The notes: generated by a model from the letters alone, not told the origin. DNA of 64,000 nt from Leifsonia xyli (GCA_001647635.1 CP014761.1:1612001-1676000); one strand, 5' to 3'. Positions 37,572-46,864 are shown, numbered from the stretch's first letter. Numbers and translations are program-made.

Positions 37572-39800
37572 GTGCGCTCGGCCGAGCGCTTCGAGGAACG
37601 AGCGCACTTGATCCGAATCGCGTCGGGACACCGCCGTGTTCTCACCCCTCTGATCGCGAGCGCAAGTGCGCTGGCTGCCCTCACCGCCCTGCTCGGGTTC
37701 GCGGCACCTGCATCTGCCTCGATCTCGGTGGGCCTGGTCCCCACGAACCCCATCACGCCCGCTGCAGGCTCGATGTCCGTCGCCGTCGACAGTTCGACCG
37801 GAATCATCTACTCGTCGGGTTACAGGTCCGAGGAACTGGACGTGATAAACGGCGCCACGAACGCACTGATCGCGGCCATCCCGCTCGGGTTCCCAACCGG
37901 CTCCCTCCGCCAAGAATCTGTTGCCGTCGACCCGGTCACGCACGCCGTCTACGTCATCAGCCCGTCGAGCGCCCAGGTTGCGGTGATCGACGGTTCCACG
38001 AACACGATCACCGCGACGATCGCTCTGCCGGCGGTGGCGACGGGGGTCGCGGTCAATCCGCAGACTGGCCGCGTGTACCTGGCGTCGGCAGGTGCCGTGT
38101 TCGTCCTGGACGGCGCGACGAATGCTGTGACGTCCATCGCGGTGCCGGCGACGGCGTGGGTGTCGGTGAACAGTGTCACGAACACGGTATACGCGACATC
38201 CAGCACGGGTCTGGCCGTCATCGACGGCGCCACCGCCACCGTCCGGGCAAGCGTCCCGATCAGCGGCACGGTGTACGGCGTCACAGCCGACGAGGCGAAC
38301 AACGATGTGTATACGTGGGGTCAACCGCCGAACGTCGCGGGTGGCCTGCTGGTCGAGACGATCGTCAGCGGAGCGACCGACACGATCATCGGGACGATTC
38401 CCAATGGCGGGAAAACCGCCGTGAACACCGCCACGGACCAGGTGTTCATCGCCGCATTCCCGAGCGACCTCGTCGACGTGGACGGTGCCACGAACACCGT
38501 CGTCGGCGATGTTCTAGATTCTACAGCCGGTTCCGGAGAGCAACTCGCCGTCAATCAGTCGACCGGCAATGTGTACATGCCGACCGCGCTCGACATCCGT
38601 GTGTACTCTGCACCGATCGCCATCACCTCCGCTGCACCCTCGGCTTCACTGGTGCAAGGCGTGGAGTACTCGGAGCGGCTCGCCGCTAGCGGGGTCGGCG
38701 CGATCGCCTACGCCGTCACCAGCGGGACCCTCCCCACGGGCATCGCACTCGACGGCGCGAGCGGCATCCTTTCGGGCGTGCCGGCGGCCGGTGGCACGTT
38801 CTCGTATTCGATCACCGCCACCGATGCCATCGGCGGGGCTGTCACCAAGGCGTACTCGCAACGGGTGATCGGCATCGATCGCGTTGCAGGCGACGACCGG
38901 TACAGCACATCGGTAGCGGTGTCCGAGCAGGAGTATCCGGCCGGTGCGCCTGTCGTGTTCATCGCGAACGGGCAGAACTTCCCGGATGCCCTCTCGGCCG
39001 GGCCCGCGGCGGCTGCGATGGGCGGCCCGGTTCTGCTGACCGCGCCCGGCTGGCTCCCCGCTCAGGTCTCGGACGAAATCTCCCGGCTGAAGCCGAGCAA
39101 GATCGTCGTCGTCGGCGGGACGGCATCCGTGAGCACGTCGGTGTTCAGCGCACTGCGCGGTCTGGTGTCCGACACGGTGCGCTGGGCGGGCGCCGACCGT
39201 TACGCCACAAGCCGCGCTGTCGCCGCGAACGCCTTCCCCGATGGCTCCGACGGCGTGTTCATCGCCACCGCCATCAACTTCCCGGATGCACTGGCTGCAG
39301 GAGCGGTCGCGGCATCGTTCCGGGAGCCCATCCTCCTCCTCGACGGGCGCGAGCCGTGGCTCTCGGACGCCGACGTCACCGCGCTGAACGCGCTCGGTCC
39401 GTCCCGTGTCGACATCGTAGGCGGCCCGGCGAGCGTCTCGAGCGGTGTCGAGGCCGACCTCAGCACCGGCGGAGCGGTCGTGTCGCGCTGGGCCGGTCAG
39501 GACCGTTACGAAACGGCAGAGCGGCTCAATGAGGGGTTCTACAACACCAGCGGGACCAACGGAGCCCAGCCGGGGTCCACCACCGTGTTCCTCGCGACCG
39601 GGACCAATTTCCCCGACGCGCTCAGCGCCGGGCCGTGGGCCGGAGGGATCGCTGTGGCACCGCTCTACTCGGTGCCGCCCGGGTGCGTCCCGCAACAGGT
39701 GCTCTCACAAATCAACGGCCTCGGCGCGACGCAAGTCGTCCTCATCGGAGGGACGGCGACGCTCACATCGGACGTCGCTGCGCTCACGCCCTGCGGGTGA
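37572..39800 (+). CDS. Surface protein: beta-propeller plus CWB2 repeats
   Basis: 742 residues. A signal sequence (about residues 22-49) is followed by a beta-propeller of YVTN/NHL type with repeats such as VAVDPVTHAVYV, VAVNPQTGRVYL and VSVNSVTNTVYA. An immunoglobulin-like putative-Ig domain comes next (LAASGVGAIAYAVTSGTLPTG). Three C-terminal cell-wall-binding type 2 (CWB2) repeats follow, each with an R-xxG-xDRY start, FPDALSAGP-like centre and VVGGTASVS-like end. CWB2 repeats anchor proteins non-covalently to the wall. The GTG start is tentative because no strong ribosome binding site is seen. Confidence 0.9.
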   Translation: MRSAERFEERAHLIRIASGHRRVLTPLIASASALAALTALLGFAAPASASISVGLVPTNPITPAAGSMSVAVDSSTGIIYSSGYRSEELDVINGATNALIAAIPLGFPTGSLRQESVAVDPVTHAVYVISPSSAQVAVIDGSTNTITATIALPAVATGVAVNPQTGRVYLASAGAVFVLDGATNAVTSIAVPATAWVSVNSVTNTVYATSSTGLAVIDGATATVRASVPISGTVYGVTADEANNDVYTWGQPPNVAGGLLVETIVSGATDTIIGTIPNGGKTAVNTATDQVFIAAFPSDLVDVDGATNTVVGDVLDSTAGSGEQLAVNQSTGNVYMPTALDIRVYSAPIAITSAAPSASLVQGVEYSERLAASGVGAIAYAVTSGTLPTGIALDGASGILSGVPAAGGTFSYSITATDAIGGAVTKAYSQRVIGIDRVAGDDRYSTSVAVSEQEYPAGAPVVFIANGQNFPDALSAGPAAAAMGGPVLLTAPGWLPAQVSDEISRLKPSKIVVVGGTASVSTSVFSALRGLVSDTVRWAGADRYATSRAVAANAFPDGSDGVFIATAINFPDALAAGAVAASFREPILLLDGREPWLSDADVTALNALGPSRVDIVGGPASVSSGVEADLSTGGAVVSRWAGQDRYETAERLNEGFYNTSGTNGAQPGSTTVFLATGTNFPDALSAGPWAGGIAVAPLYSVPPGCVPQQVLSQINGLGATQVVLIGGTATLTSDVAALTPCG

Positions 39801-39823
39801 CTCAGGACGCGGGGATTCGTCGT

Positions 39824-42091
39824 TCACCCCCTCGAGAACACCAGCCAGTTCACGTTGACGAATTCGTTCGCGGTCCCCGTGCCTGCGCCGACGAAGCGGA
39901 GGTACACCCGCTGCGACCCCGTCGGCGCGAGGGCGAGGCGGGTCGTCCTCGTCACCCAGTTCTGCCATCCACCCGTCGACGAGACGGGGATGCGGGCGAG
40001 CACCGCTCCGGCGGGAGACCCCGTGCGCACCTCGATGGTCCCCGTCGCGGTGGCGCCGGAGGCGAGGCGCACGGACACCGATGCCGGGGCGGTGCTCCCG
40101 AAGTCCACGTCGAACCAGCCGGCGAAGTCGCCGTCGGCGAGGTGGGCGAGGGCGCGGCCGCACGCCGTGTCTGCGCAGTTCTCGGTGGCGGTGCCGCGCT
40201 GGTCGTCGTAGTAGACGGCGCCGATCGTGTCGTACGCGGACTGGCCGGTCGTGGGATGGAGTCCGTAGCCGGCGGAGAAGAGGGCGTTCTGCCCGTCTCC
40301 CGCGTTGATGGGCTGCTGGCCGGCGTCGTGCATCCACGTCACCGGCAGCGTTCCCGTCGCCGGGACCGCGCCGTAGAGGACGTCCGCGATGCCGGCGCCC
40401 TCCGTGCCCGGCAGCCACGCCTCGACGGCGGCGCGGACGGACCCGAGCAGCTCGTCGATATCGAGCGGGCGTCCGCTCAGCATCACCAGCGTCACCGGGA
40501 CGCCGGACGCGCTGACCCGATCGATCAGGGCCCGGTCGATCGCACTCAGCCGCATATCGCCGGTGTCGTCGCCCTCGTACTCCGCGTACGGTTTCTCGCC
40601 GACCACGACGACGGCATCGTGGTAGCTCTGGTCGATGCCGGACCCGTCGGGCGAATAGGTGACCGTGGTGCCCGGGGACACGGCGGCGCGGATCCCGCCG
40701 AGGATCGTCGTCCCCGGCTCGATCGGACCGAGCGAGCCCTGCCACCCCATGGTCCAGCCGCCGGACTGCTGGCCGATGTCGTTCGCGCCGCTTCCGGCGA
40801 CGAAGACCTTGCTCGCGCTCCTCGGCAGCGGCAGGAGCCCGCGGTCGTTCTTCAGCACGACGGTCGATTCGGCGACGGCCTGGCGGGCGAGTGCGCGGTG
40901 CGCGGACGAGCCGACCTGACCCGCGAGGGATCGGTCCGCGTACGGGTGCTCGAACAACCCCTTCTCGAACTTCTTGGTCAGGATGCGGGAGACGGCGTCG
41001 TCGATGCGCGCCCTCGAGACCCGGCCGGCGTGCACCTCGGCGACGAGTTCGGCGTGGAAGTACGAGTACTCGTCGGGCACCATCACGAGGTCGATGCCCG
41101 CGTTGACGGCCGTGCGCACGTCGTAGGCCGACAGGGTGGTCTTGTCGCCGTCCAGATAGTCGACGCCGCCGTAGTCGGAGACGAGGATGCCGGAGAAGCC
41201 GAGCTCCTTCTTCAGCACGTCGGTGAGGAGGTACTTGTCGCCGTGGAGGCGAGCGCCGTTCCAGCTCGAATAGCTCACCATCACCGCCGAGACGCCGCGG
41301 CGAACGGCCTCCTGGAACGGCGGCAGGTGGATGGCCCGCAGTTCGGCCTCGCTCAGCTGGGTGTTCCCGCGGTCGTCGCCACCGGTCGTCCCGCCGTCGC
41401 CGACGAAGTGCTTGGTCAGCGCCAGGATGGAGTCGGGGGCCGACAGCGACGAGCCCTGCTCCCCGGTCACCATGGTCGTCATCGACGAGACGAGCGCGGG
41501 ATCCTCGCCGAACGACTCGTAGGTGCGCCCCCACCGGTCGTTCCGGACCACGGCCACGGTCGGCGCGAAGTTCATGTCGATGCCGAGCGCGCTGACCTCC
41601 TGGGCGACCGCGTGCCCGATCCGCTGGACGAGCGCGGGGTCGTGCGTCGCACCGAGGCCGATGTTGTGCGGGAAGATCGTTGCTCCGTGCACGTTGCCCG
41701 CGCCGTGCACGGCATCCATCGCGTACAGCATGGGGATGCCGAGGCGGTTGCGCAGGGCGGCCCGCTGGAAGCCGTCGTACATGTCCTCCCAGCCGGCGAC
41801 GGTGTTGCTCGCCGGTGCCGAGGTCCCCGCCGAGAACCCGGCGCCGACCATTCCGCTCGCGAGCCCGTCGTCGGACAGCCAGCGCCGCTCGATGAGGGTC
41901 ATCTGGCCGATCTTCTCGTCGAGCGTCATCCGGCCCAGGAGGTCGGCGACCCGCGTCGGAACGCTCTCGGTCGGATCCTGATACGGAAGGGGCGCCGCGT
42001 TCGCCGACGTGGGGACTCCCACGATGAGGGCGGCGCCGACGAGAGCGGCGGCCGTGGCCGCGATCGTGCGGGGATGCATCCGGATGTTCAC
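39824..42091 (-). CDS. Secreted glycoside hydrolase family 3 enzyme
   Basis: 755 residues from a GTG with AAGGAG six bases upstream. A signal peptide (about 1-33) precedes a GH3 catalytic barrel with GGTTGGDDRGNTQLSEAEL and the nucleophile region FSGILVSDYGGVDYLDGDK. The following alpha/beta sandwich has AVAESTVVLKNDRGLLPLP. The last 130 residues form a carbohydrate-binding-like beta-sandwich (AGWFDVDFGSTAPASVSVRL), a type often found as CBM6. It probably removes beta-linked glucose from glucans outside the cell. It diverges from the glycosyltransferase operon. Confidence 0.92.
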   Translation of the reverse strand: MNIRMHPRTIAATAAALVGAALIVGVPTSANAAPLPYQDPTESVPTRVADLLGRMTLDEKIGQMTLIERRWLSDDGLASGMVGAGFSAGTSAPASNTVAGWEDMYDGFQRAALRNRLGIPMLYAMDAVHGAGNVHGATIFPHNIGLGATHDPALVQRIGHAVAQEVSALGIDMNFAPTVAVVRNDRWGRTYESFGEDPALVSSMTTMVTGEQGSSLSAPDSILALTKHFVGDGGTTGGDDRGNTQLSEAELRAIHLPPFQEAVRRGVSAVMVSYSSWNGARLHGDKYLLTDVLKKELGFSGILVSDYGGVDYLDGDKTTLSAYDVRTAVNAGIDLVMVPDEYSYFHAELVAEVHAGRVSRARIDDAVSRILTKKFEKGLFEHPYADRSLAGQVGSSAHRALARQAVAESTVVLKNDRGLLPLPRSASKVFVAGSGANDIGQQSGGWTMGWQGSLGPIEPGTTILGGIRAAVSPGTTVTYSPDGSGIDQSYHDAVVVVGEKPYAEYEGDDTGDMRLSAIDRALIDRVSASGVPVTLVMLSGRPLDIDELLGSVRAAVEAWLPGTEGAGIADVLYGAVPATGTLPVTWMHDAGQQPINAGDGQNALFSAGYGLHPTTGQSAYDTIGAVYYDDQRGTATENCADTACGRALAHLADGDFAGWFDVDFGSTAPASVSVRLASGATATGTIEVRTGSPAGAVLARIPVSSTGGWQNWVTRTTRLALAPTGSQRVYLRFVGAGTGTANEFVNVNWLVFSRG

Positions 42092-42329
42092 GTTCGGCTC
42101 CTTGCGGGGATCGGAACTCGTGCACTCAGCGCCTTCGCCGGATTGCGGCGAGATTAGCAGCCGCGCCGGCCGCGCGGTAGTGGGTGAGGCCGGCCGGCAC
42201 CGGGCGACGTTTCCTGAACGGATGGAGGAGACGCGTAAGGCGAGGGGGCTGCGCAACGTCTCTATTGATGAGCGGCAACGTCGAACCCACCTGACCCGAA
42301 CAGGCCAGCGCGCGGCTGCGACCCGATGA

Positions 42330-42347
42330 CTCATTCGCCCGAATGAG
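42330..42347. promoter_or_regulatory. Palindrome before the glycosyltransferase-exosortase operon
   Basis: CTCATTCG and CGAATGAG form a perfect 8-bp inverted repeat with two bases between, directly before the AAAGGA ribosome binding site at 42348. It could be an operator or a leader hairpin that hinders ribosome access. Confidence 0.5.
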
Positions 42348-42359
42348 AAAGGAAACCCG

Positions 42360-43706
42360 ATGTTCCTCCTGGTGAGTGCCATCTCGACGATCCTCGTCGT
42401 CTCGTTCTGCGTTTACGTGATCACGATCCTGATCCCGTTCCTCCGCCGTCGCCGCCAGCCGGCAGGCGACCCGACCGTGTTCGGCTGGCACTTCTTCGTG
42501 CCGTGCCGCGACGAGGAGGCTGTCATCGCCGAGACGATCGAGCGGCTCCGCGGCGACTTCCCCGACGCTCACGTGTGGGTGATCGACGATGACAGCGACG
42601 ACGCCACTGCAGCGATCGTCAGCGAGGCCGCATCCACCGACGACCACGTGCACCTGGTGCAGCGACGCCGCCCGCACGCCCGAACGGGCAAGGGCGACGC
42701 GCTGAACGCCGCCTACGCGCACCTCGACGCCTTCCTCCCCGCCGACGCCGATCGTTCGGCGATCGTCGTCACCGTCATCGACGCGGACGGCCACCTCGCG
42801 CCCAACGCGCTCGCCCAGGTCGCCGGCGACGACGTCTTCGGCAACCCGAAGGTCGGCGCCGCGCAAGTCACCGTGCGGATGCGCAACCGCAACGATCGCG
42901 CGCCGTACCCGCACCGCGGTCGACTGGTCAACGCGGCGGCGCGGTTCCTCATCCGGATGCAGGACATCGAGTTCCGCACCATGATCGCGGCCATGCAGTC
43001 GCTGCGCGAGCGCACCGGCACCGTGGGCCTCGGCGGCAACGGACAGTTCACCCGGCTGTCGACCCTGGATGCGATCAAGGAGTCCTACGGCCAGCCCTGG
43101 CACGGCTCACTGCTCGAAGACTACGAGCTCGGCGTGCACGTGCTGCTCGCCGGCTACGAGAACCGCCATGTCCACGACACGTACGTGTCGCAGGAGGCGC
43201 TCCCCAACTTCCGCCGGTTCGCCACCCAGCGCACGCGGTGGTCGCAGGGCAACATCCAGTGCGTCCGCTACGTGCGCGACATCGTGGTGTCCCCGCACAT
43301 CTCGAGCGCCGGCGTGCTCGAGAGCAGCTACTACCTGATCCTGCCCTTCATCCAGCTGATCGGCTTCTTCACCTGGATCTACCTCACCGTCACCGGCTTC
43401 GCCTCCTTCCTGAACGGCACGACCACCGCACTGTTCACGGACAACTGGGGGCTCGCCATCCTGTTCGCGCTGTTCGGCGTCGGACCGTTCTTCCTCTGGG
43501 GGCCGGTCTACCGCAAGACGTGCGAGCCCGACGCCCCGCTGTGGAAGGGCGTCCTGTGGGGCCTCGGCATGTGGCTCTACGTCTTCTACCTGTACGTCTC
43601 CCTGTCCCGCGCCTTCTTCCGAGTGATCACCGGAAAGAAGGGCTGGGCCAAAACCCGTAGGAACGCCGAAACCATCCGCATCGGCGTCGTCGCAAAGGAG
43701 TGCTGA
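42360..43706 (+). CDS. Processive family 2 glycosyltransferase
   Basis: 448 residues. One N-terminal membrane helix (5-28), then a GT-A domain with FFVPCRDEEAVIAETIERL, VIDDDSDD (about 74-81), the DAD motif at 141-143 (VIDADGHL), ED at 253-254 (SLLEDYELG) and the Q-xx-RW motif at 290-294 (QRTRW). At least three C-terminal membrane helices follow. These are hallmarks of processive synthases such as cellulose, hyaluronan or poly-N-acetylglucosamine synthases. It is the first gene of an operon with an exosortase-family gene three bases downstream. Confidence 0.92.
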   Translation: MFLLVSAISTILVVSFCVYVITILIPFLRRRRQPAGDPTVFGWHFFVPCRDEEAVIAETIERLRGDFPDAHVWVIDDDSDDATAAIVSEAASTDDHVHLVQRRRPHARTGKGDALNAAYAHLDAFLPADADRSAIVVTVIDADGHLAPNALAQVAGDDVFGNPKVGAAQVTVRMRNRNDRAPYPHRGRLVNAAARFLIRMQDIEFRTMIAAMQSLRERTGTVGLGGNGQFTRLSTLDAIKESYGQPWHGSLLEDYELGVHVLLAGYENRHVHDTYVSQEALPNFRRFATQRTRWSQGNIQCVRYVRDIVVSPHISSAGVLESSYYLILPFIQLIGFFTWIYLTVTGFASFLNGTTTALFTDNWGLAILFALFGVGPFFLWGPVYRKTCEPDAPLWKGVLWGLGMWLYVFYLYVSLSRAFFRVITGKKGWAKTRRNAETIRIGVVAKEC

Positions 43707-43709
43707 ACC

Positions 43710-44339
43710 ATGACCACCGCAACCACCGACCTCACTGCCCCGCGCCCCGCCGGAAAGCAGCGCTGGTTCACCCCGATCCGGGCCCTCCGGCTCCTTATCG
43801 CGGCCGCCCTCGCGGCCGTGGTGGCCGGCCTGATCGTCTTCGGCTACGCCACCCGCGTCGCCGAGGCGTGGATCGCATCCACCGTCGCCAACCTCTTCAT
43901 GGACGGGGGCGCGAGCCCACTGCAGGACAGCATCTTCTTCCCGTCGGCGGACGGCCCCTACCATGTCGCCCTCCAAGTCACCGAGCAGTGCGCGGTGTAC
44001 GTGCTCCTGGCACCGTTCCTGCTGCTCATGGCGGTCATGCTCGGCTTCACCCGCGTGAGCTGGCGCCGCTGGGCGGGTGCGACGATCGTAGGCGCTGTCT
44101 TCCTGGTCGTCGTCAACATGCTTCGCCTCGTCTTCATCGCCTTCTCCACCCGCACGTGGGGACTCCACCCGGGCTACGAGCTGAGTCACGGGGTGCTGGG
44201 ATCCGCCTTCGGCATCATCGGCTTCGCGGTCGCCAGCGTGGTCGCGCTCATGGTCCTCTCGCCGAGGAAGCAGCGCCAGGCGCGCAAGCTCGCGAAGGCC
44301 GCGGCCCGCGAGTCGGCCCGGGAGGGAGAGGAGCGATGA
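43710..44339 (+). CDS. Exosortase/archaeosortase-family membrane protein
   Basis: 209 residues with about five membrane helices. The triad typical of this family is intact: Cys94 in VTEQCAVYVLLAP, Arg139 in VNMLRLVFIAF and His160 in YELSHGVLGS. Exosortases are thought to cut and re-anchor proteins with a C-terminal sorting signal as they leave the membrane, coupled to a polysaccharide system. Pairing with a glycosyltransferase is known for XrtG-type loci in Firmicutes. The exact subfamily here was not determined. No substrate with a PEP-CTERM-like tail was noticed in this window. Confidence 0.85.
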   Translation: MTTATTDLTAPRPAGKQRWFTPIRALRLLIAAALAAVVAGLIVFGYATRVAEAWIASTVANLFMDGGASPLQDSIFFPSADGPYHVALQVTEQCAVYVLLAPFLLLMAVMLGFTRVSWRRWAGATIVGAVFLVVVNMLRLVFIAFSTRTWGLHPGYELSHGVLGSAFGIIGFAVASVVALMVLSPRKQRQARKLAKAAARESAREGEER

Positions 44340-45016
44340 TGCGCATCCACGACAGCCTCCGCGCCGTCGCCCCCGCTCTCCGATCGCGGCTGGTCGGCAA
44401 CCCCGAGACTTCTTTCCGACTCGACGCGATGCGGACCGCCGGAGTGATTCTCGTCGACCTGGCGATGATCCTCGTCGGCGCGAGCCTCCTCTGGCTCTAC
44501 CCGACCGGCGAGAGCCTTGCCAGCGTGAGCCCTCTCGGCGCGCTGCTGTTCATCCTGGCCACAGCCGGCTTCCTGTTCGTGCGCAACCGGCTGCATCTCA
44601 GCCCGGCGGCGGACGGCGGCGGCCGGCCCGAGCCCCGCCGACCCCTGCTGGCGGTGGAAGTCGGGCGCACGCTCATCCTGGTAGCCGCCGCCCTCGCTTC
44701 CCTCGGGTGGGGCTCGTACTTCGCACAGTGGGTCGCCGCCTACGCGACGGTCGCCGCGGCGACGCTCGCGGCCATCTCGCTCATCTCCTCCATCGCGGTG
44801 GGGAGCCGTGGGATGCGGCTCGCCGGCGGGACGGTGACCTTCGTCGGCAGCCTCATCGGCATCGTGCTCACCAGCGGTGTGCACGGATTCGACCCGCACA
44901 TCTTCGGAACCGTCGCCGTGCTTCTGCTCGCCTCCCTCTTCCTCAGCCGGATCATCTCCTTCTGGTTCGAGGTCACCGTCAACCCGCGGGCGACCGCGGA
45001 CCGGACGGCATCATGA
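44336..45016 (+). CDS. Unknown multi-pass membrane protein
   Basis: 226 residues with six to seven hydrophobic helices, starting at an ATG that overlaps the exosortase stop (ATGATG) and preceded by GGAGGGAGAGGAG. The N-terminus MMRIHDSLRAVAPALRSRLV is cytoplasmic and amphipathic. No catalytic motif or family was recognised. Its fixed place between exosortase and sortase-like genes with 4-bp overlaps at both ends argues that it is part of the same machine. Confidence 0.72.
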   Translation: MMRIHDSLRAVAPALRSRLVGNPETSFRLDAMRTAGVILVDLAMILVGASLLWLYPTGESLASVSPLGALLFILATAGFLFVRNRLHLSPAADGGGRPEPRRPLLAVEVGRTLILVAAALASLGWGSYFAQWVAAYATVAAATLAAISLISSIAVGSRGMRLAGGTVTFVGSLIGIVLTSGVHGFDPHIFGTVAVLLLASLFLSRIISFWFEVTVNPRATADRTAS

Positions 45017-45681
45017 GCACCCGGCGCACGACGACAGGCGCGCCGTCCCGGCGGCGGCGCGCCTGGCCGCAGCTGCTTGCCGGGGTTGCACTCATCCTCG
45101 CAGCGGTCGGAGTGATGACACTCGTGCTGACGCCCCACGGCACAGCCGAGGGAACGGTCGATCTGCGGGGCAACCCCGTCTCGACCGACGACGCGACACT
45201 CTCACCGGAAGCGGTCGCGGCCGCCGCGCCGGAGCCGGTCGCCGGTGTCCGCTTCGCTGTGCCTTCGGTCGGCCTCGACGTCGCCATGGAGGAGCTCACG
45301 GCGACCGCCGCCGATATCGAGCCACCGGGCTTCACTTCTGTGTACCACCTGCGGAACCACGGCACGGCGCTCGACAAGCCGGAGGCGGGGACGCTCTTCC
45401 TGCTGACCCACTCCATCCGAGGCGGCGGTCTCGCTCCCGGCAACGCCCTCATCGACGTGAAGAACCAGCGCTCGGCCGTCTCGATCGGCGCGACGATCTC
45501 CGTCGGCGCGGACACCTACCGGGTGACAGGCACCGAGGTCATCTCGAAGCCCGATCTCGCACACCGAAGTGACGTATGGTCGGACACGCCTGGTCGACTC
45601 GTGCTCATCACCTGCCTGCAGAACCCGCAGGGAACGCCGTCGCAGAACAACCTCGTCCTCACCGCCCAGCTCGAGCAGTGA
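45013..45681 (+). CDS. Sortase-like protein
   Basis: 222 residues. A basic N-terminus and one membrane helix (about 21-40) precede a class E/F sortase-type beta barrel. His133 in TLFLLTHSIRGG and Cys201 in RLVLITCLQNPQG are in the catalytic places. The usual Arg before the last strand seems to be Asn (QNNLVLTAQ, residues 211-219). It may use another residue, act on a different donor or be a regulator. Start ATG overlaps the upstream stop by 4 bp. Its presence beside an exosortase-family gene is unusual. Confidence 0.8.
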   Translation: MSTRRTTTGAPSRRRRAWPQLLAGVALILAAVGVMTLVLTPHGTAEGTVDLRGNPVSTDDATLSPEAVAAAAPEPVAGVRFAVPSVGLDVAMEELTATAADIEPPGFTSVYHLRNHGTALDKPEAGTLFLLTHSIRGGGLAPGNALIDVKNQRSAVSIGATISVGADTYRVTGTEVISKPDLAHRSDVWSDTPGRLVLITCLQNPQGTPSQNNLVLTAQLEQ

Positions 45682-45827
45682 GGACCGGGCCTTCGGCACT
45701 CCCCCCTGTCAGAGCCGAGTCCGGCCGCGGACCACGGGGGGCCGATCCTGAAAAGGCTCTCAATGATCGGCGTCGAGCGTCATGGCCGGCAGCCGTCACA
45801 CGTCTGCGAGGGTGAAGGAGGACTTCC

Positions 45828-46133
45828 ATGCCATCGATGCCTCGCCCCGCCACGTCCACCACCGGGTTCCTCAGCGCTCGGGACGTTATAGGCCCGCGCC
45901 ATCGCGCAACGGCCTCTCCCACTCGCTTCCGGCGCGGTCACGCGGCATGGGCCCCGGCAATACTCATCTACCCGGGCCGGAGGACAGCAGCCTGGGATCG
46001 GGTGCCCCTCGACAACGGACGCGCACCCGCCGAATTCACCCGCGAAGGGTTCGGCGGCGAGCCCGAACTCTTCCGTCTCATCGGATGGTGCGACGAGACC
46101 CTGGAGTACGCCCTGGTCACCGACCCCGAATAA
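45828..46133 (+). CDS. Hypothetical protein (101 aa)
   Basis: A 101-residue protein from an ATG with a strong Shine-Dalgarno (AAGGAGG seven bases upstream). The first half is basic (MPSMPRPATST, then ARDVIGPRHRATASPTRFRR). The second half is acidic, EFTREGFGGEPELFRLIGW followed by DETLEYALVTDPE. No membrane helix and no family are recognised. The initiation signals are better than the protein itself, so it may be a recently born or eroded gene. Confidence 0.5.
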   Translation: MPSMPRPATSTTGFLSARDVIGPRHRATASPTRFRRGHAAWAPAILIYPGRRTAAWDRVPLDNGRAPAEFTREGFGGEPELFRLIGWCDETLEYALVTDPE

Positions 46134-46562
46134 GGGTGATCGCAGCCTGAGGGATGGTTCATCACCGTCTTCTAGCGCTGGTTCAACTCGAAGCGCGCGA
46201 GGCCGGGATCATGTGTGCCGTCGATGACACCGAATTCATCACCGCACTGCCGGCGTGGCAGCCGAATGCTTCCACGCAGCCCGCGCCAAGCCCATCACTC
46301 CACATCTCTACCGCCTCTCCGCGAGACTCGGCCCGGCCCCGATCATTGTTTGACGCAAGAATCAGACTCTTGAGCGACACGCCTCAGGCGGAGGGCGCGG
46401 ACGGGAGCGCCCGCGACTCCCTCACCATCCGCACGAGCCTGTCGTCTACACAGCCGTGGGGGCGTGCGGTAGTGCCATGCGCTCAGGCCGAGCGACGGGT
46501 GCGCCAACCCGGCAGGTGATGGAGGGACGCGCGGCGCGGACGTACGTCGTTAGCATCAGGAC
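46134..46562. other. About 430 bases without a convincing gene
   Basis: The longest frame (46154-46519) has poor codon bias and no ribosome binding site and is not called. Base composition is somewhat lower in GC than around it. I see no tRNA, repeat or clear insertion sequence. Confidence 0.4.
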
Positions 46563-46863
46563 ATGGGGATGGACGCCGACGATGCGCCGCTACCGCGCCG
46601 TCGCTCGGGATCGGCGGTAGGCCGGCTGCTCCTGGCGCATGCCGTCATCGCTGTCGCCCTGGTGGCGACCGCCTTCACCCATGCGCTGAGCCTCGACGCG
46701 ACCATCGGGCGCGACGAGCTGTACCGGCTCCGCCACGTGGCTCCTCGAACTGTTCCGGCCCGGCCGCGCGTGGGTGGCCCCGGTGGTCGGGATGTGCGTC
46801 AGCATCACGTTGTGCGTCGCGATGCTGCCGTTCATCCATCCCGAGTCGGTCATCGGCAGGTGA
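46563..46863 (+). pseudogene. Small membrane protein, frameshifted
   Basis: The first frame (MGMDADDAPLPRRRSGSAV, then a helix VIAVALVATAFTHALSL) is protein-like up to about 46728. Another frame continues with ATWLLELFRPGRAWVAPVVG and a second helix CVSITLCVAMLPFI to a stop at 46863. Together they give a roughly 100-residue two- or three-helix protein with one extra base near 46728-46735. No family name can be given. Confidence 0.55.
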
Positions 46864-46864
46864 G

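Noticed and set aside
42092-42359. Possible small gene in the gap between GH3 and the glycosyltransferase
   Set aside because: The GH3 frame stays open through it on the minus strand, but the extension is not protein-like and the GTG at 42091 has a clear ribosome binding site.
46154-46519. 121-codon frame, considered as a gene or an insertion-sequence remnant
   Set aside because: No ribosome binding site, poor codon bias, and no reliable transposase motif or terminal repeats.
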